Below are positions 38,364 to 47,783 of a stretch of 64,000 nt of DNA, in pieces (positions within the stretch are counted from its first letter, which is position 1; every line of letters starts with the position of its first letter). Under the pieces are notes generated by a model that had not been told where the DNA came from, did not search any database, and saw nothing but the letters and a program-made list of their open reading frames with translations. The position numbers and the translations under genes were made by a program. The DNA comes from Burkholderia sp. FERM BP-3421 (GTDB lineage: Bacteria > Pseudomonadota > Gammaproteobacteria > Burkholderiales > Burkholderiaceae), in NCBI RefSeq assembly GCF_028657905.1, contig NZ_CP117782.1, positions 310,001 through 374,000 of the forward strand. Direction: 5' to 3'.

Positions 38364-39713
38364 CAGGCTGTTGAAAAGCGCCTCGCTTTGGCGATCGGGG
38401 CACGGTTTAAAAGGGTTTCGTATGCGATTGGCCGCTGAGTTGCAGACGGATCGTGCCGGATGCGCCGCTGGAGAGCGGACCGGCCGGCGCGTTGCCACGC
38501 AACTGCTGCGCTCGGGCGGCTCATCGCGTGGCTCCTTGCGGCACCGCTGCCAGTATTCGGGCCATTCGAGTCAGGTTGCTCGCCAGCATCGTCAGCTTGA
38601 AGTGCTGGTCGACCCGCTTGATGCCGCGATACGCGGTCTGCCGAATCCTGCCGACGGTCTTGCCCCAGCCGAAGTGCTCTTCGATGCGCTTGCGAATCAC
38701 TTGGCTGATGCCATAACCGGCGTGCCGCGACGTCCGTCCGTCGATCGCGCTGCCGCCTTGATGCGTGTCGTTGCGCGCGACGTGCGGCGTCACTTTGCGC
38801 GTTCGGCAATCCCGCACAAAGTCGCGCATGTCGTAACCCTTGTCGGCACCGAGCGTCTTGGCGTGACGACCCGGTACGCAATCGAGCAGGCGCAATGCAC
38901 TCGCGCGTTCGCCGAAACCGTCCGCGTGACTGACCACTGCGCCCACCACCAAGCCCGAGCGGTTCTCCATCAGGATGTGCCCCTGATAACAAAGGATGGC
39001 TCCGCTTTGCCGCCCCTTTCGGAACAGGCGCGCATCCGGATCAGTGCTCGATTCATGCGTGTCGTTGCTGCGCCGCTTGCCCTTCCAGTCGGTGTCGACA
39101 TTGCGGCCACCGCCGGCCGGTGGATCGTCCGAACCGTCCTTGGGCCGGAAGCTCTTGTGGCTGGCCCACGCCTGGATCAGCGTGCCATCAACCGAGAAGT
39201 GTTCTCTGGAGAGCAGCCCTTGCTTGTCGGCCAAGCTCATGACTTCGGTAAAGAACGCTTCGACCACTTCGTGCTCGAGCAGACGATCCCGGTTCTTGGA
39301 GAACACCGAGTGGTCCCAGACGGCGTCTTCGATCGCCAGTCCGACGAACCAGCGGAACAGCAGGTTGTAGCGCATCTGCTCCATCAGCATGCGCTCGCTG
39401 CGCACCGAGTACAGCACCTGCAGCAGCAACGCACGCAGCAGCTTCTCGGGGGGAATCGACGCACGGCCGCTGTCCGCATAAATCGTGCCGAACAATCCGT
39501 TAAGTCGCTTCAGCGCTTGATTGACCAGCAACCGAAGCGGTCGCAACGGATGATCGGCCGGCACGAAGTCTTCCAGCTTCACCGTCGTGAACAGCGGTTC
39601 TTGCATCTCGTCCATTCCGCGCATCGCTCTCGCCTGCTCAAGATCATGAACACGATATCTCTAACGCACCGCCCTCAGGGCCCGTTTACACCGTATCCAA
39701 ATTCAACAGCCTG
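38364..39713 (-). mobile_element. IS5-family insertion sequence, 1350 bp, complete
   Basis: Bounded by 12-bp perfect terminal inverted repeats (CAGGCTGTTGAA at 38364-38375 and its complement at 39702-39713) and flanked by a 4-bp TTAG duplication. It carries one intact transposase gene on the minus strand and is inserted inside the VasX-like effector gene. The intact ends, intact transposase and clean duplication suggest a recent insertion. Confidence 0.92.
38521..39624 (-). CDS. IS5-family transposase
   Basis: 367-aa DDE transposase. The DUF772 N-terminal domain begins VPADHPLRPLRLLVNQAL. The DDE triad segments are FSVDGTLIQAWAS (first D), LGADKGYD (second D) and RKRIEEHFGWGK (E). Start could equally be Met4 (MDEMQ). 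No frame break, so the element is probably functional. Confidence 0.92.
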   Translation of the reverse strand: MRGMDEMQEPLFTTVKLEDFVPADHPLRPLRLLVNQALKRLNGLFGTIYADSGRASIPPEKLLRALLLQVLYSVRSERMLMEQMRYNLLFRWFVGLAIEDAVWDHSVFSKNRDRLLEHEVVEAFFTEVMSLADKQGLLSREHFSVDGTLIQAWASHKSFRPKDGSDDPPAGGGRNVDTDWKGKRRSNDTHESSTDPDARLFRKGRQSGAILCYQGHILMENRSGLVVGAVVSHADGFGERASALRLLDCVPGRHAKTLGADKGYDMRDFVRDCRTRKVTPHVARNDTHQGGSAIDGRTSRHAGYGISQVIRKRIEEHFGWGKTVGRIRQTAYRGIKRVDQHFKLTMLASNLTRMARILAAVPQGATR

Positions 39714-39717
39714 TTAG
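39714..39717. repeat. Target-site duplication TTAG, right copy
   Basis: Right-hand copy of the TTAG duplication flanking the IS; see 38360. Confidence 0.85.
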
Positions 39718-39920
39718 TACCTGTGAGAGCGGGATACCCCTCGGTACTCAGCGTGGGGAATATGCTTTTATCGAGGGCTCTATCCGCGATGCCATAGCGC
39801 ATCGGGTAGACAGGAACACACCGCTCACACGGTAGTGGCGAGATTGCAGCGGCCAGTTGCTTCTCGTTGGGGCGGTTGGGGCCCAGGGCATTTTTATGGG
39901 GCGTCGTCATATGGGTTCCT

Positions 39921-40107
39921 TCAAGCTCTTGCGGTGGCGAGTGCCGTCAGCCGCGCTTCGGCGTCAAGCAACCGCTGTTTCCCTTGCACCTGTCTTTTTA
40001 AAAAGATGTCACGCAATGCAGCATCCTTGGCGAAGAACTCATGCGGGTACTGGAAGCGAAGTTCCACATAGTGGCGAACGTCGCGCTCAGCGGTTAGCGC
40101 TAGTTGA
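39921..40107 (-). pseudogene. Unidentified 3' gene fragment upstream of the effector
   Basis: The minus-strand frame ends 10 bp before the VasX-like start and reads ERDVRHYVELRFQYPHEFF, then a charged helix ending LDAEARLTALATARA. It is the C-terminal end of a larger gene whose 5' part is lost: beyond about 40107 the DNA is clearly the plus-strand tagO remnant. The tight spacing suggests it preceded the effector in an operon, so a T6SS cargo-related protein is likely. I do not recognise the family. Confidence 0.4.
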
Positions 40108-40641
40108 TCACCTACGCCAGCCGCCAAGCCTCCAGCTCCGCAAATCGCGCCGCCTGCTGCTACCCGCGTCCCTGACATCGTCTCCCTGGTTCGACGCAAT
40201 GAGTCGCGTCGCAAGAGCGAACAGACTGGAATGCTGCTTCTGCGCGTGGAGGATGCATTGCCGGGTCAATCCAAGGTGGTGATCTCCGCACCTGCGGTGG
40301 GTGGAGCTGAACCCAGGCCGTTACTGGCGATCAGTTGCCTGCAGAACATCTCGCGTCTGCAATTGCTGACTGCACAACCGCTCGACGTGAACCGCGTGAG
40401 TATTCGCATGCTGGTGGACGGCCGGCCGATTTCCACCAGCCGGCCCTGGCAGGTGCTGGAGGATGGCACGGTGACGGATGCCGGCCGCGGTCTGGTCGCC
40501 ATCGAGCAACTCCGCCACCTGACCCGTCCCGCCCAGCAACTGCAACTGGAGAGCGACCATGCGCCCTTCGACGGGCTGTCGTTCGACGCCTCCGCGCTGC
40601 ACGACCTGATGGGGCAACAACGCGAGGCTTGCCATTGGTGA
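40108..40641 (+). pseudogene. TagO/VasI family T6SS protein, 5'-truncated (copy A)
   Basis: C-terminal two-thirds of a type VI associated lipoprotein-like VasI/TagO. The open frame runs from 40108 through a Pro-rich linker (PAAKPPAPQIAPPAATR), then VPDIVSLVRRNESRRKSEQTG, ISAPAVGG, LLAISCLQNISRLQLLT and ends QQREACHW. Compared with the full copy at 46312-47016, the signal peptide and the Cys-containing N-terminal domain are missing, and an in-frame TGA lies at 40105. A reduced product could start at ATG 40231. It overlaps tssA by 4 bp (GTGA). Confidence 0.82.
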
Positions 40642-42068
40642 ACACTTTGCCTCCATTGGACCTCGACACTATCCTGTCTCCGATATCGCCGCAGCGTCCT
40701 GCCGGCGATTTCGACGAGGAAGACAACGCCTATCAGGGGATCGATACCGAGATGCTGAAGCTCGGTGGTCTGCAGGAGGCGACCATCGACTGGAGCTATG
40801 TGGACTCGGCGGCACGCCAGTATCTGCAAACCCAGTGCAAGCACCTGCGTATCGCCGCTCACCTGGCGGCCGCGCGCATGCGCGCGGGAGGCTGGCGCGG
40901 CTGGGCCGAGGCGGCGGGGGTACTCGCCGGCATGCTGACTCAGCACTGGGACAGTAGCTTTCCCAAGCCCGGTGCCTCGGGACTGACCGCCAAGCGGCGG
41001 CTGATGGACCAGCAGTTGGAGCGTCTGGGCGAAGCGCTGGCCAAGCTCGACGGCAAGGGATACGCTGAGGAGTACTACAAGGCGGGGCAACGGGCGCTGG
41101 ACAAACTGCAAAGCATCGCAGCCGAAACCCGGCTCGATACCTCGGCCTTGAATCGGCTGGAAGGCCAGCTTCGGCAAAGAGCCGAAGCCAATCGGGCACC
41201 GGAGCTGGCCGAGGCGCAGCTCGACCTTGGCCCTCGCTCCACGGCAGTGACCGAGGCCTTTTTCACGCCCGTCGCCATGGAGCCAGGCAACGAGCGCGGG
41301 ACGCGCCGCTCCCTGCTCAACGTGGCCGACATCATCAATCAACAAGATGCCTATGACCCGACGGGCTACCTGCTGCGCCGTTTTGCTCTGTGGGCGCACC
41401 TGAGCGTTGCCCCGTCGACCCGCAAGGACACCCAGCGGACCGAGTTGATGGCGGTTCCTGCCGAAACCGCTGAAGCCTACTGGGACTTGCTGAAGGCAAA
41501 TACGGTCGATCCCGTCCTGCTGCAGCGGGTTGAGAAGAGCGTCACGTCTTCTCCTTACTGGCTTCGCGGCAGCTACCTCGCTGCCGGCATCGCCCGGCGC
41601 CTGGAAATGCCGAACGTGGCAGAGGCGATTCGCCTGGCGACCGAGCGATTTGTCTCGAGACTGCCAGCGCTGGTGAAGCTGCAGTTTGCCGACGGGCGAC
41701 CCTTTGTCGACGGCGAAACGCAATCCTGGATCAGCGGCGCAGATAAAGGCTCCGCGAAGCTCGGCGCCGGGCAGGAGTACCCCGCATTACGCGACGAGCT
41801 ACGCGAGACCCTGGAGACCTCCGGCGTAGAAGCCATGCTCAAGCGCCTTGAAACCACCCAGCAGGCGTCGGCCGACCCTCGTCATGGCTGCCATGTCATG
41901 ACGATCGCCGCCGAGCTGCTCGGCGCGCGGGGGCTTGCCTGGCTCGCTGACGGCTTGTACGCCCGCGCGCATCAGATGATGCGGGACGCGTCTGCGCCAG
42001 AGTGGGAGCCGGCCCTCTTCGGTCTGCTTGAGCAGCATGTGCACCCAGCAATGGAACACAAGAACTAG
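40638..42068 (+). CDS. tssA: T6SS protein TssA, VasJ type
   Basis: 476 aa from GTG 40638, which overlaps the tagO stop. TssA proteins nucleate or cap the sheath at the baseplate. The N-terminal ImpA domain has PPLDLDTILSPISPQRPAGD and LQTQCKHLRIAAHLAAARM; the C-terminal VasJ domain includes WLRGSYLAAGIARRL and the end LFGLLEQHVHP. It is intact, unlike its paralogue at 45.9-46.3 kb. Partners TssB, TssC, TssE-K, ClpV and Hcp are absent from the window. Confidence 0.9.
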   Translation: MNTLPPLDLDTILSPISPQRPAGDFDEEDNAYQGIDTEMLKLGGLQEATIDWSYVDSAARQYLQTQCKHLRIAAHLAAARMRAGGWRGWAEAAGVLAGMLTQHWDSSFPKPGASGLTAKRRLMDQQLERLGEALAKLDGKGYAEEYYKAGQRALDKLQSIAAETRLDTSALNRLEGQLRQRAEANRAPELAEAQLDLGPRSTAVTEAFFTPVAMEPGNERGTRRSLLNVADIINQQDAYDPTGYLLRRFALWAHLSVAPSTRKDTQRTELMAVPAETAEAYWDLLKANTVDPVLLQRVEKSVTSSPYWLRGSYLAAGIARRLEMPNVAEAIRLATERFVSRLPALVKLQFADGRPFVDGETQSWISGADKGSAKLGAGQEYPALRDELRETLETSGVEAMLKRLETTQQASADPRHGCHVMTIAAELLGARGLAWLADGLYARAHQMMRDASAPEWEPALFGLLEQHVHPAMEHKN

Positions 42069-42078
42069 GAGCTACCTC

Positions 42079-45000
42079 ATGTTTAAGATATGGTCGAACC
42101 TGAAGTGCTATGGCCGGCCCGTCCTGGGTTGGGCCAAGCAAGGCATGCCGCTGGCGCTGCTGCTGGTTCTGATACTTGCCCTAGCGGGCATCTGGTGGCT
42201 GGGGCCTAAATGGACCTGGGGCGAGCATCAGCCTCTGGCCAGCCTCGCCGCGCGCGTGCTCGCCACTTTGGTACTCCTCGTGCTGCCCTTGTTGGTCTGG
42301 GCCATCCGGCTGCGCAAGCGCAACCGGACGCTGGAGGCCGAGCGCAGCCAGGGGCAGGAGCAACAGTTGGACCCCTGCCTACGCTACGTACAAGCCCAGG
42401 AGCGCGACCTGGACAGAAGCCTGGGCGTGCTCCAGGCCAACCTCAAGGGGCGCAACGCGCTGTATCAACTGCCCTGGTACTTGGTGCTGGGCCAGGAGAA
42501 TGCGGGTAAGACCAGCTTCGTCAACCGCTCCAGCCAGAGCTTTCCACTCACCGGCGAAGTCAAGGCGGGTAGCCGGCGCCTGGAGGAAGACCCCGACAGG
42601 ATCTACCGCATTGACTGGTGGATGGGCGACCAGGCCGTGCTCATCGACCCGCCGGGCGAACTGATCAGCCAGCCGCGGGTGCCGACCTATGTTGAATCGG
42701 ATGCCTCCAGCGGCGACGACGAACAGCGGGCGTTCCGGCACGCCACGGCACAACCCTCTCTGCCGGAGGATTTGCACCCGCGCCTGTGGGACAGCTTTGT
42801 CGGCTGGCTGGGGCGCAACCGCAGCCGTCGCCCGCTCAACGGCGTGGTGCTGATCGTCAGCCTGGTCACCTTGCTCAACCAGCAACCCAGCGACCGAAAG
42901 GCGCTTGCCTCATTGCTGCGCGCCCGGATGACGGAACTCAGCCGTCAGCTCGGCACGCGACCGCCCCTGTACGTCGTCCTGAGCAAGTTCGATTTGCTCG
43001 AAGGATTCGAGCCGCTGTTTTCACGGCTGCCCAAGTCCGTGCGTGAAGACATCTTCGGCTTTACCTTCACCCTCGAGTCGCTGCAGCGCTACGACGCCTG
43101 GCGCGATGAGCTTGGCGCGCGCTACGACGAATTCCTCAAGCGCCTGAACGAGCAGGTGTTCGATGCCCTGGCCGACGTCAGCGAACTACCCCAGCGCGAA
43201 GCCCTCTATTCCCTGGTGCGGCAGTTGGCCGGCATGCGCCCGTTGCTGCTGGAATTCCTGACCGATATCCTGGGTAGCGATCGTTACATCACCCCGGCGC
43301 TGCCGCGCGGCGTGTTCCTGTCGTCGGTCTACCAGCAAGGCGTGCTGACCAATGCCTTTGTGGCATCCGCCTCGCAGAACTACGACATCCGGGAGCCCGT
43401 GCCGACCATGCACCCCAGCGGACGGGCTATGGTCTACTTCGCCCAGCAACTGTTCCAGCGGGTGATCTACCCCGAGTCCGGCCTGGCGGGCGACAACCCG
43501 CGCGTGCTGGCCGACAAGAAGCGCGCACTGGCCCTGCGCTTCGGCATTGCTTCACTGGGCAGCGTGGTCCTCATCGGTGGCTGGTACCACTACTATGCAG
43601 TGAACCGGGACAAGGCCCTGAACGTACTGGATCGCAGCCGCGCCTACAGTGCCCACGCCATCGACGGCAAGCTCGACCCAACCGGCCGCAACCTGCTGCA
43701 GCCGCTGGATCAGATCAGTAGTGCGGTGGCGGTTTACGGCGATTACCGCGAAGCCTGGCCGGTGGTAGCGGACCTGGGTCTATACCAGGGCCGGCAGATT
43801 GGCCCGAAGGTCGACCAGGCCTATCTCACCTTGCTGTCGCAACGCTTCCTGCCGGCGCTGGCCAGTGGTGTAATGGAGCACCTCGACGGGACTGCCGTGG
43901 ATAGCGACGCGCAATTGGCCGCGCTGCGTGTCTACCGCATGATCGAAGATCGGCCCAATCGCCGGCCACCGGTGGTCGAGCGCTGGATGGGCGAACAATG
44001 GGCGCAGGCCTTCCCCGGCGAAGATCAGGTGCAGCGCGCGCTCATGCGCCACCTCGACTACGCCATGAAGTACGCCGATGCCCGGTTGCCCCAGTACCAG
44101 CAACGCGTGTCCGCGGTGCAGCGCGACCTGCGACAAATCCCGCTGCCACAGCGCGTGTACATGACCATGCGGCGCCAGGCGTGGGAGTCCCTGCGGGCGC
44201 CGCTGGACCTGCGCAACGAGATCGGCCCGGCCTTCGACGTGGTCTACCAGCCGAACAGCACCGGTAAAAATGAAACGGGGAAGCCAGCCGCCGATGGCCG
44301 TATCGACGCGCTTCTGACGGCCAAGGGCTACCGCAGCTATTTCGCGCCGCACAGCCAGGACCTGACCGAACTGGCGATGATCGATCAGTGGGCCTTGGGC
44401 GAGCGGCGCAACATCGACTACTCAGAGGCCGACAAGCGCGCGCTGGCCGAGCGTATCCGGGCCATCTACAGCCGCGACTACATCGATTCCTGGCAGAGCA
44501 ACCTCAACCAGCTCGAGGTGCGTGACTTCCAGGACCTTGCCGAGGCGGTCAACGTGCTGGGCAGCGTGACCAGTCCGGCGGCGCCGTTGCGCCGGTTGGT
44601 GGAAACCGTGCGTGACAACAGCGAGCTGAGCACCAAACCCGGGCCGCTCTCGGCTGCCGCAGTCCCTGCCAAGGACGCCGCAGCTGGGCCAGCCACCGCC
44701 GCGCTGGAGAAGACGGCCGGCGATACGGAGGCCGGGCCGATCCTCAGCGTCGCCCGCGCGTTCGCGCCGATGAGCCAACTGCTGGAGGCCAAGGGCGATC
44801 GCCCGTCGTACCTCGACGAAACCATGCTCGCTATCGGCAACGTGCAGGACAAGGTGCGCACCGTGCACGACAGCCCGGACCGCGGCAAGACTGCTCTCAG
44901 CGTGGTGCTCGAACGCTTCGGCCTGAAGGGGCCGGATCCGATCAGCAACCTGCAGCGGATCGCCGCCGGGCTGCCTGAGCCATTGAACCAGCAAGTGCGC

Positions 45001-45843
45001 AAACTGGCCGACGAATCCTCCCGGGTGATCCTGGTGGAAGCGCTGCGCGAGCTCGAGCGCCGCTGGGACACCGACGTCTATCGCTTCTACCGCGAGCGCC
45101 TGGCCAACCGCTACCCGTTTAACCCCGCCAGCCGCGAGGAAGTGGCGCTGGACGACTTCACCGCGTTCTTCGGCCCCCAGGGGCGCCTGCAGCAGTTCCG
45201 TGAGAAGTACCTCAACCTGTTCATAGAGGACAACCTGGAGGCTCTGTACTCCGAGCGCCTGGGCGGCTACCTGGTGCGTACCGACGTGCTGACCCAGCTC
45301 GAAGCGGCCGAGAGGATCCGCGACGCCTTTTTCAACAGCCGTGGCACGCTCGGCGTGCAGTTCTACGTCGAACCGCTGGGCATGGCACCCAACAAGCGCA
45401 GCAGTTCCCTCAGCGTGGAAGGGCAATTGGTCACCTACAACCATGGACCCACCACCAGCACGGCGCTGATCTGGCCGAACACCCTGGCGCCCAGCAACGA
45501 AAGCCGCATGGCCCTGGTCCACGCCGGCGGTAGCAGCAGCGGCCTGGTGTACCGCGGCCCCTGGTCGCTGTACCGCCTGCTGAGCCAGGCCAGGCTGAAC
45601 GGCGCCACCAGCACCAGCGTCGATCTCAGTTTCGCCGCGCCGGATGGCGGCATGCGCTACCGCATCAGTACCGAGAAGGCCAACAACCCCTTCACCCAGT
45701 CGCTGTTCAAGGGCTTCGCCTTGCCGCAGACGCTGTTGCAGGATGGCGTACAGGGCAATGCCACAGGCAAACGCGCTGCCGCTCCAGGTCGCGCTCCGAT
45801 GGAACTGGCACAGCGCACTCCGCTGCCGAGGGGCCTTCCCTGA
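42079..45843 (+). CDS. tssM: T6SS membrane-complex protein TssM (IcmF/VasK)
   Basis: 1254-aa inner-membrane subunit of the TssJLM trans-envelope complex. Two N-terminal membrane helices lie within residues 22-75. The cytoplasmic NTPase domain has Walker A GQENAGKTS (138-146). A third helix is near 487-507 (GSVVLIGGWYHYYAV). The large periplasmic part ends with the TssJ-binding beta domain (about 1000-1230, FFNSRGTLGVQFYVEP). The tail ends LPRGLP, slightly degenerate and possibly altered at the junction with copy B. The DotU/TssL partner is not nearby. Confidence 0.92.
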   Translation: MFKIWSNLKCYGRPVLGWAKQGMPLALLLVLILALAGIWWLGPKWTWGEHQPLASLAARVLATLVLLVLPLLVWAIRLRKRNRTLEAERSQGQEQQLDPCLRYVQAQERDLDRSLGVLQANLKGRNALYQLPWYLVLGQENAGKTSFVNRSSQSFPLTGEVKAGSRRLEEDPDRIYRIDWWMGDQAVLIDPPGELISQPRVPTYVESDASSGDDEQRAFRHATAQPSLPEDLHPRLWDSFVGWLGRNRSRRPLNGVVLIVSLVTLLNQQPSDRKALASLLRARMTELSRQLGTRPPLYVVLSKFDLLEGFEPLFSRLPKSVREDIFGFTFTLESLQRYDAWRDELGARYDEFLKRLNEQVFDALADVSELPQREALYSLVRQLAGMRPLLLEFLTDILGSDRYITPALPRGVFLSSVYQQGVLTNAFVASASQNYDIREPVPTMHPSGRAMVYFAQQLFQRVIYPESGLAGDNPRVLADKKRALALRFGIASLGSVVLIGGWYHYYAVNRDKALNVLDRSRAYSAHAIDGKLDPTGRNLLQPLDQISSAVAVYGDYREAWPVVADLGLYQGRQIGPKVDQAYLTLLSQRFLPALASGVMEHLDGTAVDSDAQLAALRVYRMIEDRPNRRPPVVERWMGEQWAQAFPGEDQVQRALMRHLDYAMKYADARLPQYQQRVSAVQRDLRQIPLPQRVYMTMRRQAWESLRAPLDLRNEIGPAFDVVYQPNSTGKNETGKPAADGRIDALLTAKGYRSYFAPHSQDLTELAMIDQWALGERRNIDYSEADKRALAERIRAIYSRDYIDSWQSNLNQLEVRDFQDLAEAVNVLGSVTSPAAPLRRLVETVRDNSELSTKPGPLSAAAVPAKDAAAGPATAALEKTAGDTEAGPILSVARAFAPMSQLLEAKGDRPSYLDETMLAIGNVQDKVRTVHDSPDRGKTALSVVLERFGLKGPDPISNLQRIAAGLPEPLNQQVRKLADESSRVILVEALRELERRWDTDVYRFYRERLANRYPFNPASREEVALDDFTAFFGPQGRLQQFREKYLNLFIEDNLEALYSERLGGYLVRTDVLTQLEAAERIRDAFFNSRGTLGVQFYVEPLGMAPNKRSSSLSVEGQLVTYNHGPTTSTALIWPNTLAPSNESRMALVHAGGSSSGLVYRGPWSLYRLLSQARLNGATSTSVDLSFAAPDGGMRYRISTEKANNPFTQSLFKGFALPQTLLQDGVQGNATGKRAAAPGRAPMELAQRTPLPRGLP

Positions 45844-45933
45844 AAGCAGGTGGAGCGATGTGCGAGCCGGAGGCGGGTAGAGCCCCTGGCTTCCACCCGC
45901 CAAGGGCGAGTGGGCAGCCCCAGCCAAAAAAGG

Positions 45934-46324
45934 ATGAGCCAGCACCGCGACCAGTTTGCGTTTGCTCAGGTATCCACGCGGGCCGGGCTTGGGTTCCGCT
46001 GTCTCCCGGTACCGCACGACGAATCCCGCCAGCAGCGCGGTTGCCTCGCTCCAGTTGCGCCAATTACGTGCGTGAGTCGGGCAGTCATCAGGTGCCCGAC
46101 CACGCGCAAATGCTTGCACTGCGAGGTCAGGTACTGACGGACGCTTCGTCCACGTATGCCCGATCAATACTCGCAGACTGCAGGCCGCCGAGTTTGACCA
46201 TTTCATGTTCGATGTCTTGGAACGTCTCGTCTTCTTCATCGAAGATGCCGCTCGGCTGCTTGGGATCTATATCCACCAGCAACCGCTCGAGATCCAGAGG
46301 GGGCAGGTTGATCACCAGTGACAT
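45934..46324 (-). pseudogene. TssA/VasJ remnant (copy B)
   Basis: The N-terminal fragment MSLVINLPPLDLERLLVDI to SIDRAYVDEAS matches residues 1-57 of the intact TssA. The match then continues in other frames: QYLTSQCKHLRVVGHLMTARL, then NWRNWSEATALLAGFV and KPGPRGYLSKRKL. At least two frameshifts separate these blocks, and the homology stops near 45934, 91 bp from the end of tssM. It overlaps the upstream tagO copy B by 13 bp. Confidence 0.78.
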
Positions 46325-47016
46325 GCCTCGCGCTGCTGTTTCATCAAGGTGTGCAGGTATGTCGCATCGAACTGCAGCCCCGATACCGGCGCATAGTCGC
46401 TTTCCACCTGCAAGCGAGCGCCTGCGCCTACCAGATGGCGCAGTTGCTCAATGGCGACCAGGCCACGCCCCGCGTCGACCACCGTGCCGTCTGCAAGCAC
46501 TTGCCATGAGACAGGCGGCGAGATAGGCCTGCCGTCCACCAGCAGGCGGATGTTCATTCGATTGGGATCAACAGGATGCTGGGTTAGCAACTGCAGCCGA
46601 GAGATGTTCGACAGGCAACTGATCGCCAGGACAGGCGGGGCTGCCGAGCCGTCCATGGCCGGAGCGGAAATCACCACGTTCCACCGCTCGGTGATCGGCT
46701 CCTCCTCGCGAGACAGGCGAAATCCGGTTTCTCCTGCCTGGCGGCTGGACTCATTGAGACGGACCAGGCCGACAATCTCCGGCACGCGTACAAACGCGTT
46801 GCTACTGTCGGACGGTGCTACCGCTGCCGGGGTGGGAGACGTCGGTGCCGGCGGCGTTCCGGCGGCGGTGTCGAAGCAGGCCAAGCGCTCGATATCCGAA
46901 ACGACGCCGATGCAGGCTTTTTCGCGTAGGTTCGCCGCTGCGGCGTCGGCCTGTTTGCCGGCGTCGCAACCGGCGACAAGTACCGCGAAGGCCAGAGCCA
47001 AGCTGAGTGATTTCAT
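46312..47016 (-). CDS. TagO/VasI family T6SS protein (copy B)
   Basis: 234 aa from ATG 47016, preceded by GGAGGA. A short signal peptide ends in a lipobox-like VLVAGC near residue 17. Then come the VasI Cys motif CIGVVSDIERLACFD, a Pro/Thr/Ala linker and a beta-rich C-terminal domain ending QQREACHW. This is the complete version of the truncated plus-strand copy. Its ATG overlaps the sigma-54 regulator stop (ATGA) and its end overlaps tssA copy B, giving vasH-vasI-vasJ order. Confidence 0.87.
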   Translation of the reverse strand: MKSLSLALAFAVLVAGCDAGKQADAAAANLREKACIGVVSDIERLACFDTAAGTPPAPTSPTPAAVAPSDSSNAFVRVPEIVGLVRLNESSRQAGETGFRLSREEEPITERWNVVISAPAMDGSAAPPVLAISCLSNISRLQLLTQHPVDPNRMNIRLLVDGRPISPPVSWQVLADGTVVDAGRGLVAIEQLRHLVGAGARLQVESDYAPVSGLQFDATYLHTLMKQQREACHW

Positions 47017-47783
47017 GGGGTTGAGTCCTCCTTGTCCGGATTCCATTTCAGGTATTTGCGTGCCAAGGTGCGTTTGGGAATGCCCAGACTCTGCGCTGCA
47101 GCCGAGCGTGATCCGTTGGCCTGTTGCAGGCGTGCTTCGATCAGGCGGCTTTCGAAGGCGACCAGCGCTTCCGGCAGATCGTTGGTTAGCCAGAGGTCAG
47201 CCCGAGGCGATGCGGATTCCGTGGGGATGCCGGCTCGCATCGGAATCGGTTGGAGTCCCCGGATAGCGTCCGGAGAAATCGCCTGGCCTGCCTGGGTACT
47301 CTCGGCGGCCACCATCACCAGGCTGCGCAGCTCGCGCACATTGCCGGGAAACGAATGTGCCTCCAGCAGTCGCAGCGCTCGCGCGCTGAATCCGGGGATG
47401 TGTACCTGGCACTCGCGGTTGTATTGCAGCAACGTGTGTTCGGCCAGAACGGCGATGTCTTCCGGGCGCTCCCGTAGCGCTGGTACATGCAGGATCAACT
47501 GGTGGATGCGGAAACACCGGTCTTTCCTGAATCGACCTTCCGCGATGCGCAGTGGCCGCGGCTGGTGCGTGGCGCAGATCAGGCGGAAATCGGAGTGGCG
47601 TTCCTGATTGGCGCCCGCCGGGCGGTACTTCTTTTCATTGAGCACGCGCAACAGCCGGCCTTGAAGTTCGAGTGGCATGTCGCCAATCTCGTCCAGAAAC
47701 AACGTGCCGCCAGCTTCTTCCAGGGCTTGCGGGGAAGAGGTATTCAGCCGGTCGAAGACGGCGGAAAGTTCAATTCGGATCAT
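47013..47783 (-). pseudogene. T6SS sigma-54 activator (VasH/Sfa-like), N-terminus lost
   Basis: The C-terminal 250 residues of a sigma-54-dependent activator. Walker B GGTLFLDEIGDMPLELQGRLL, the sensor/arginine-finger region (LRERPEDIAVLAEH), FPGNVRELRSLV and a Fis-type HTH (SAAAQSLGIPKRTLARKY) remain. The regulatory domain, Walker A and GAFTGA loop are absent. A Cys replaces the usual Leu-Tyr-Tyr segment after the arginine finger (RKDRCFRIHQL). In Vibrio and Pseudomonas such proteins drive T6SS genes; this one cannot hydrolyse ATP. Confidence 0.82.

Larger units (their letters stand above)
35719..39910 (-). pseudogene. VasX-like T6SS effector (BTH_I2691 family) split by an IS element
   Basis: Large pore-forming-type effector. 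The N-terminal segment (39910-39714; ERCVPVYPMRYGIAD) is separated from the rest (38359-35719; KAYGLRVLRPGTYVYLCYF onward) by a 1350-bp IS. Removing the IS and one TTAG copy restores a single frame of 945 aa (LTGT-KAYGLRV). The N-terminal VasX-like domain is followed by a long helical region and then several hydrophobic helices (about 36.2-36.7 kb), as in VasX-type membrane disruptors. The C-terminal soluble end contains FTSGGWFTDPID. It overlaps the DUF6708 gene downstream. As it stands it is inactive. Confidence 0.8.

Noticed and set aside
40108..47016. The two tagO/tssA copies as a recent inverted duplication
   Set aside because: Protein identity between copies is only moderate and linkers differ completely (for example PPAPQIAPP versus PTSPTPAAV), so they are old paralogues.
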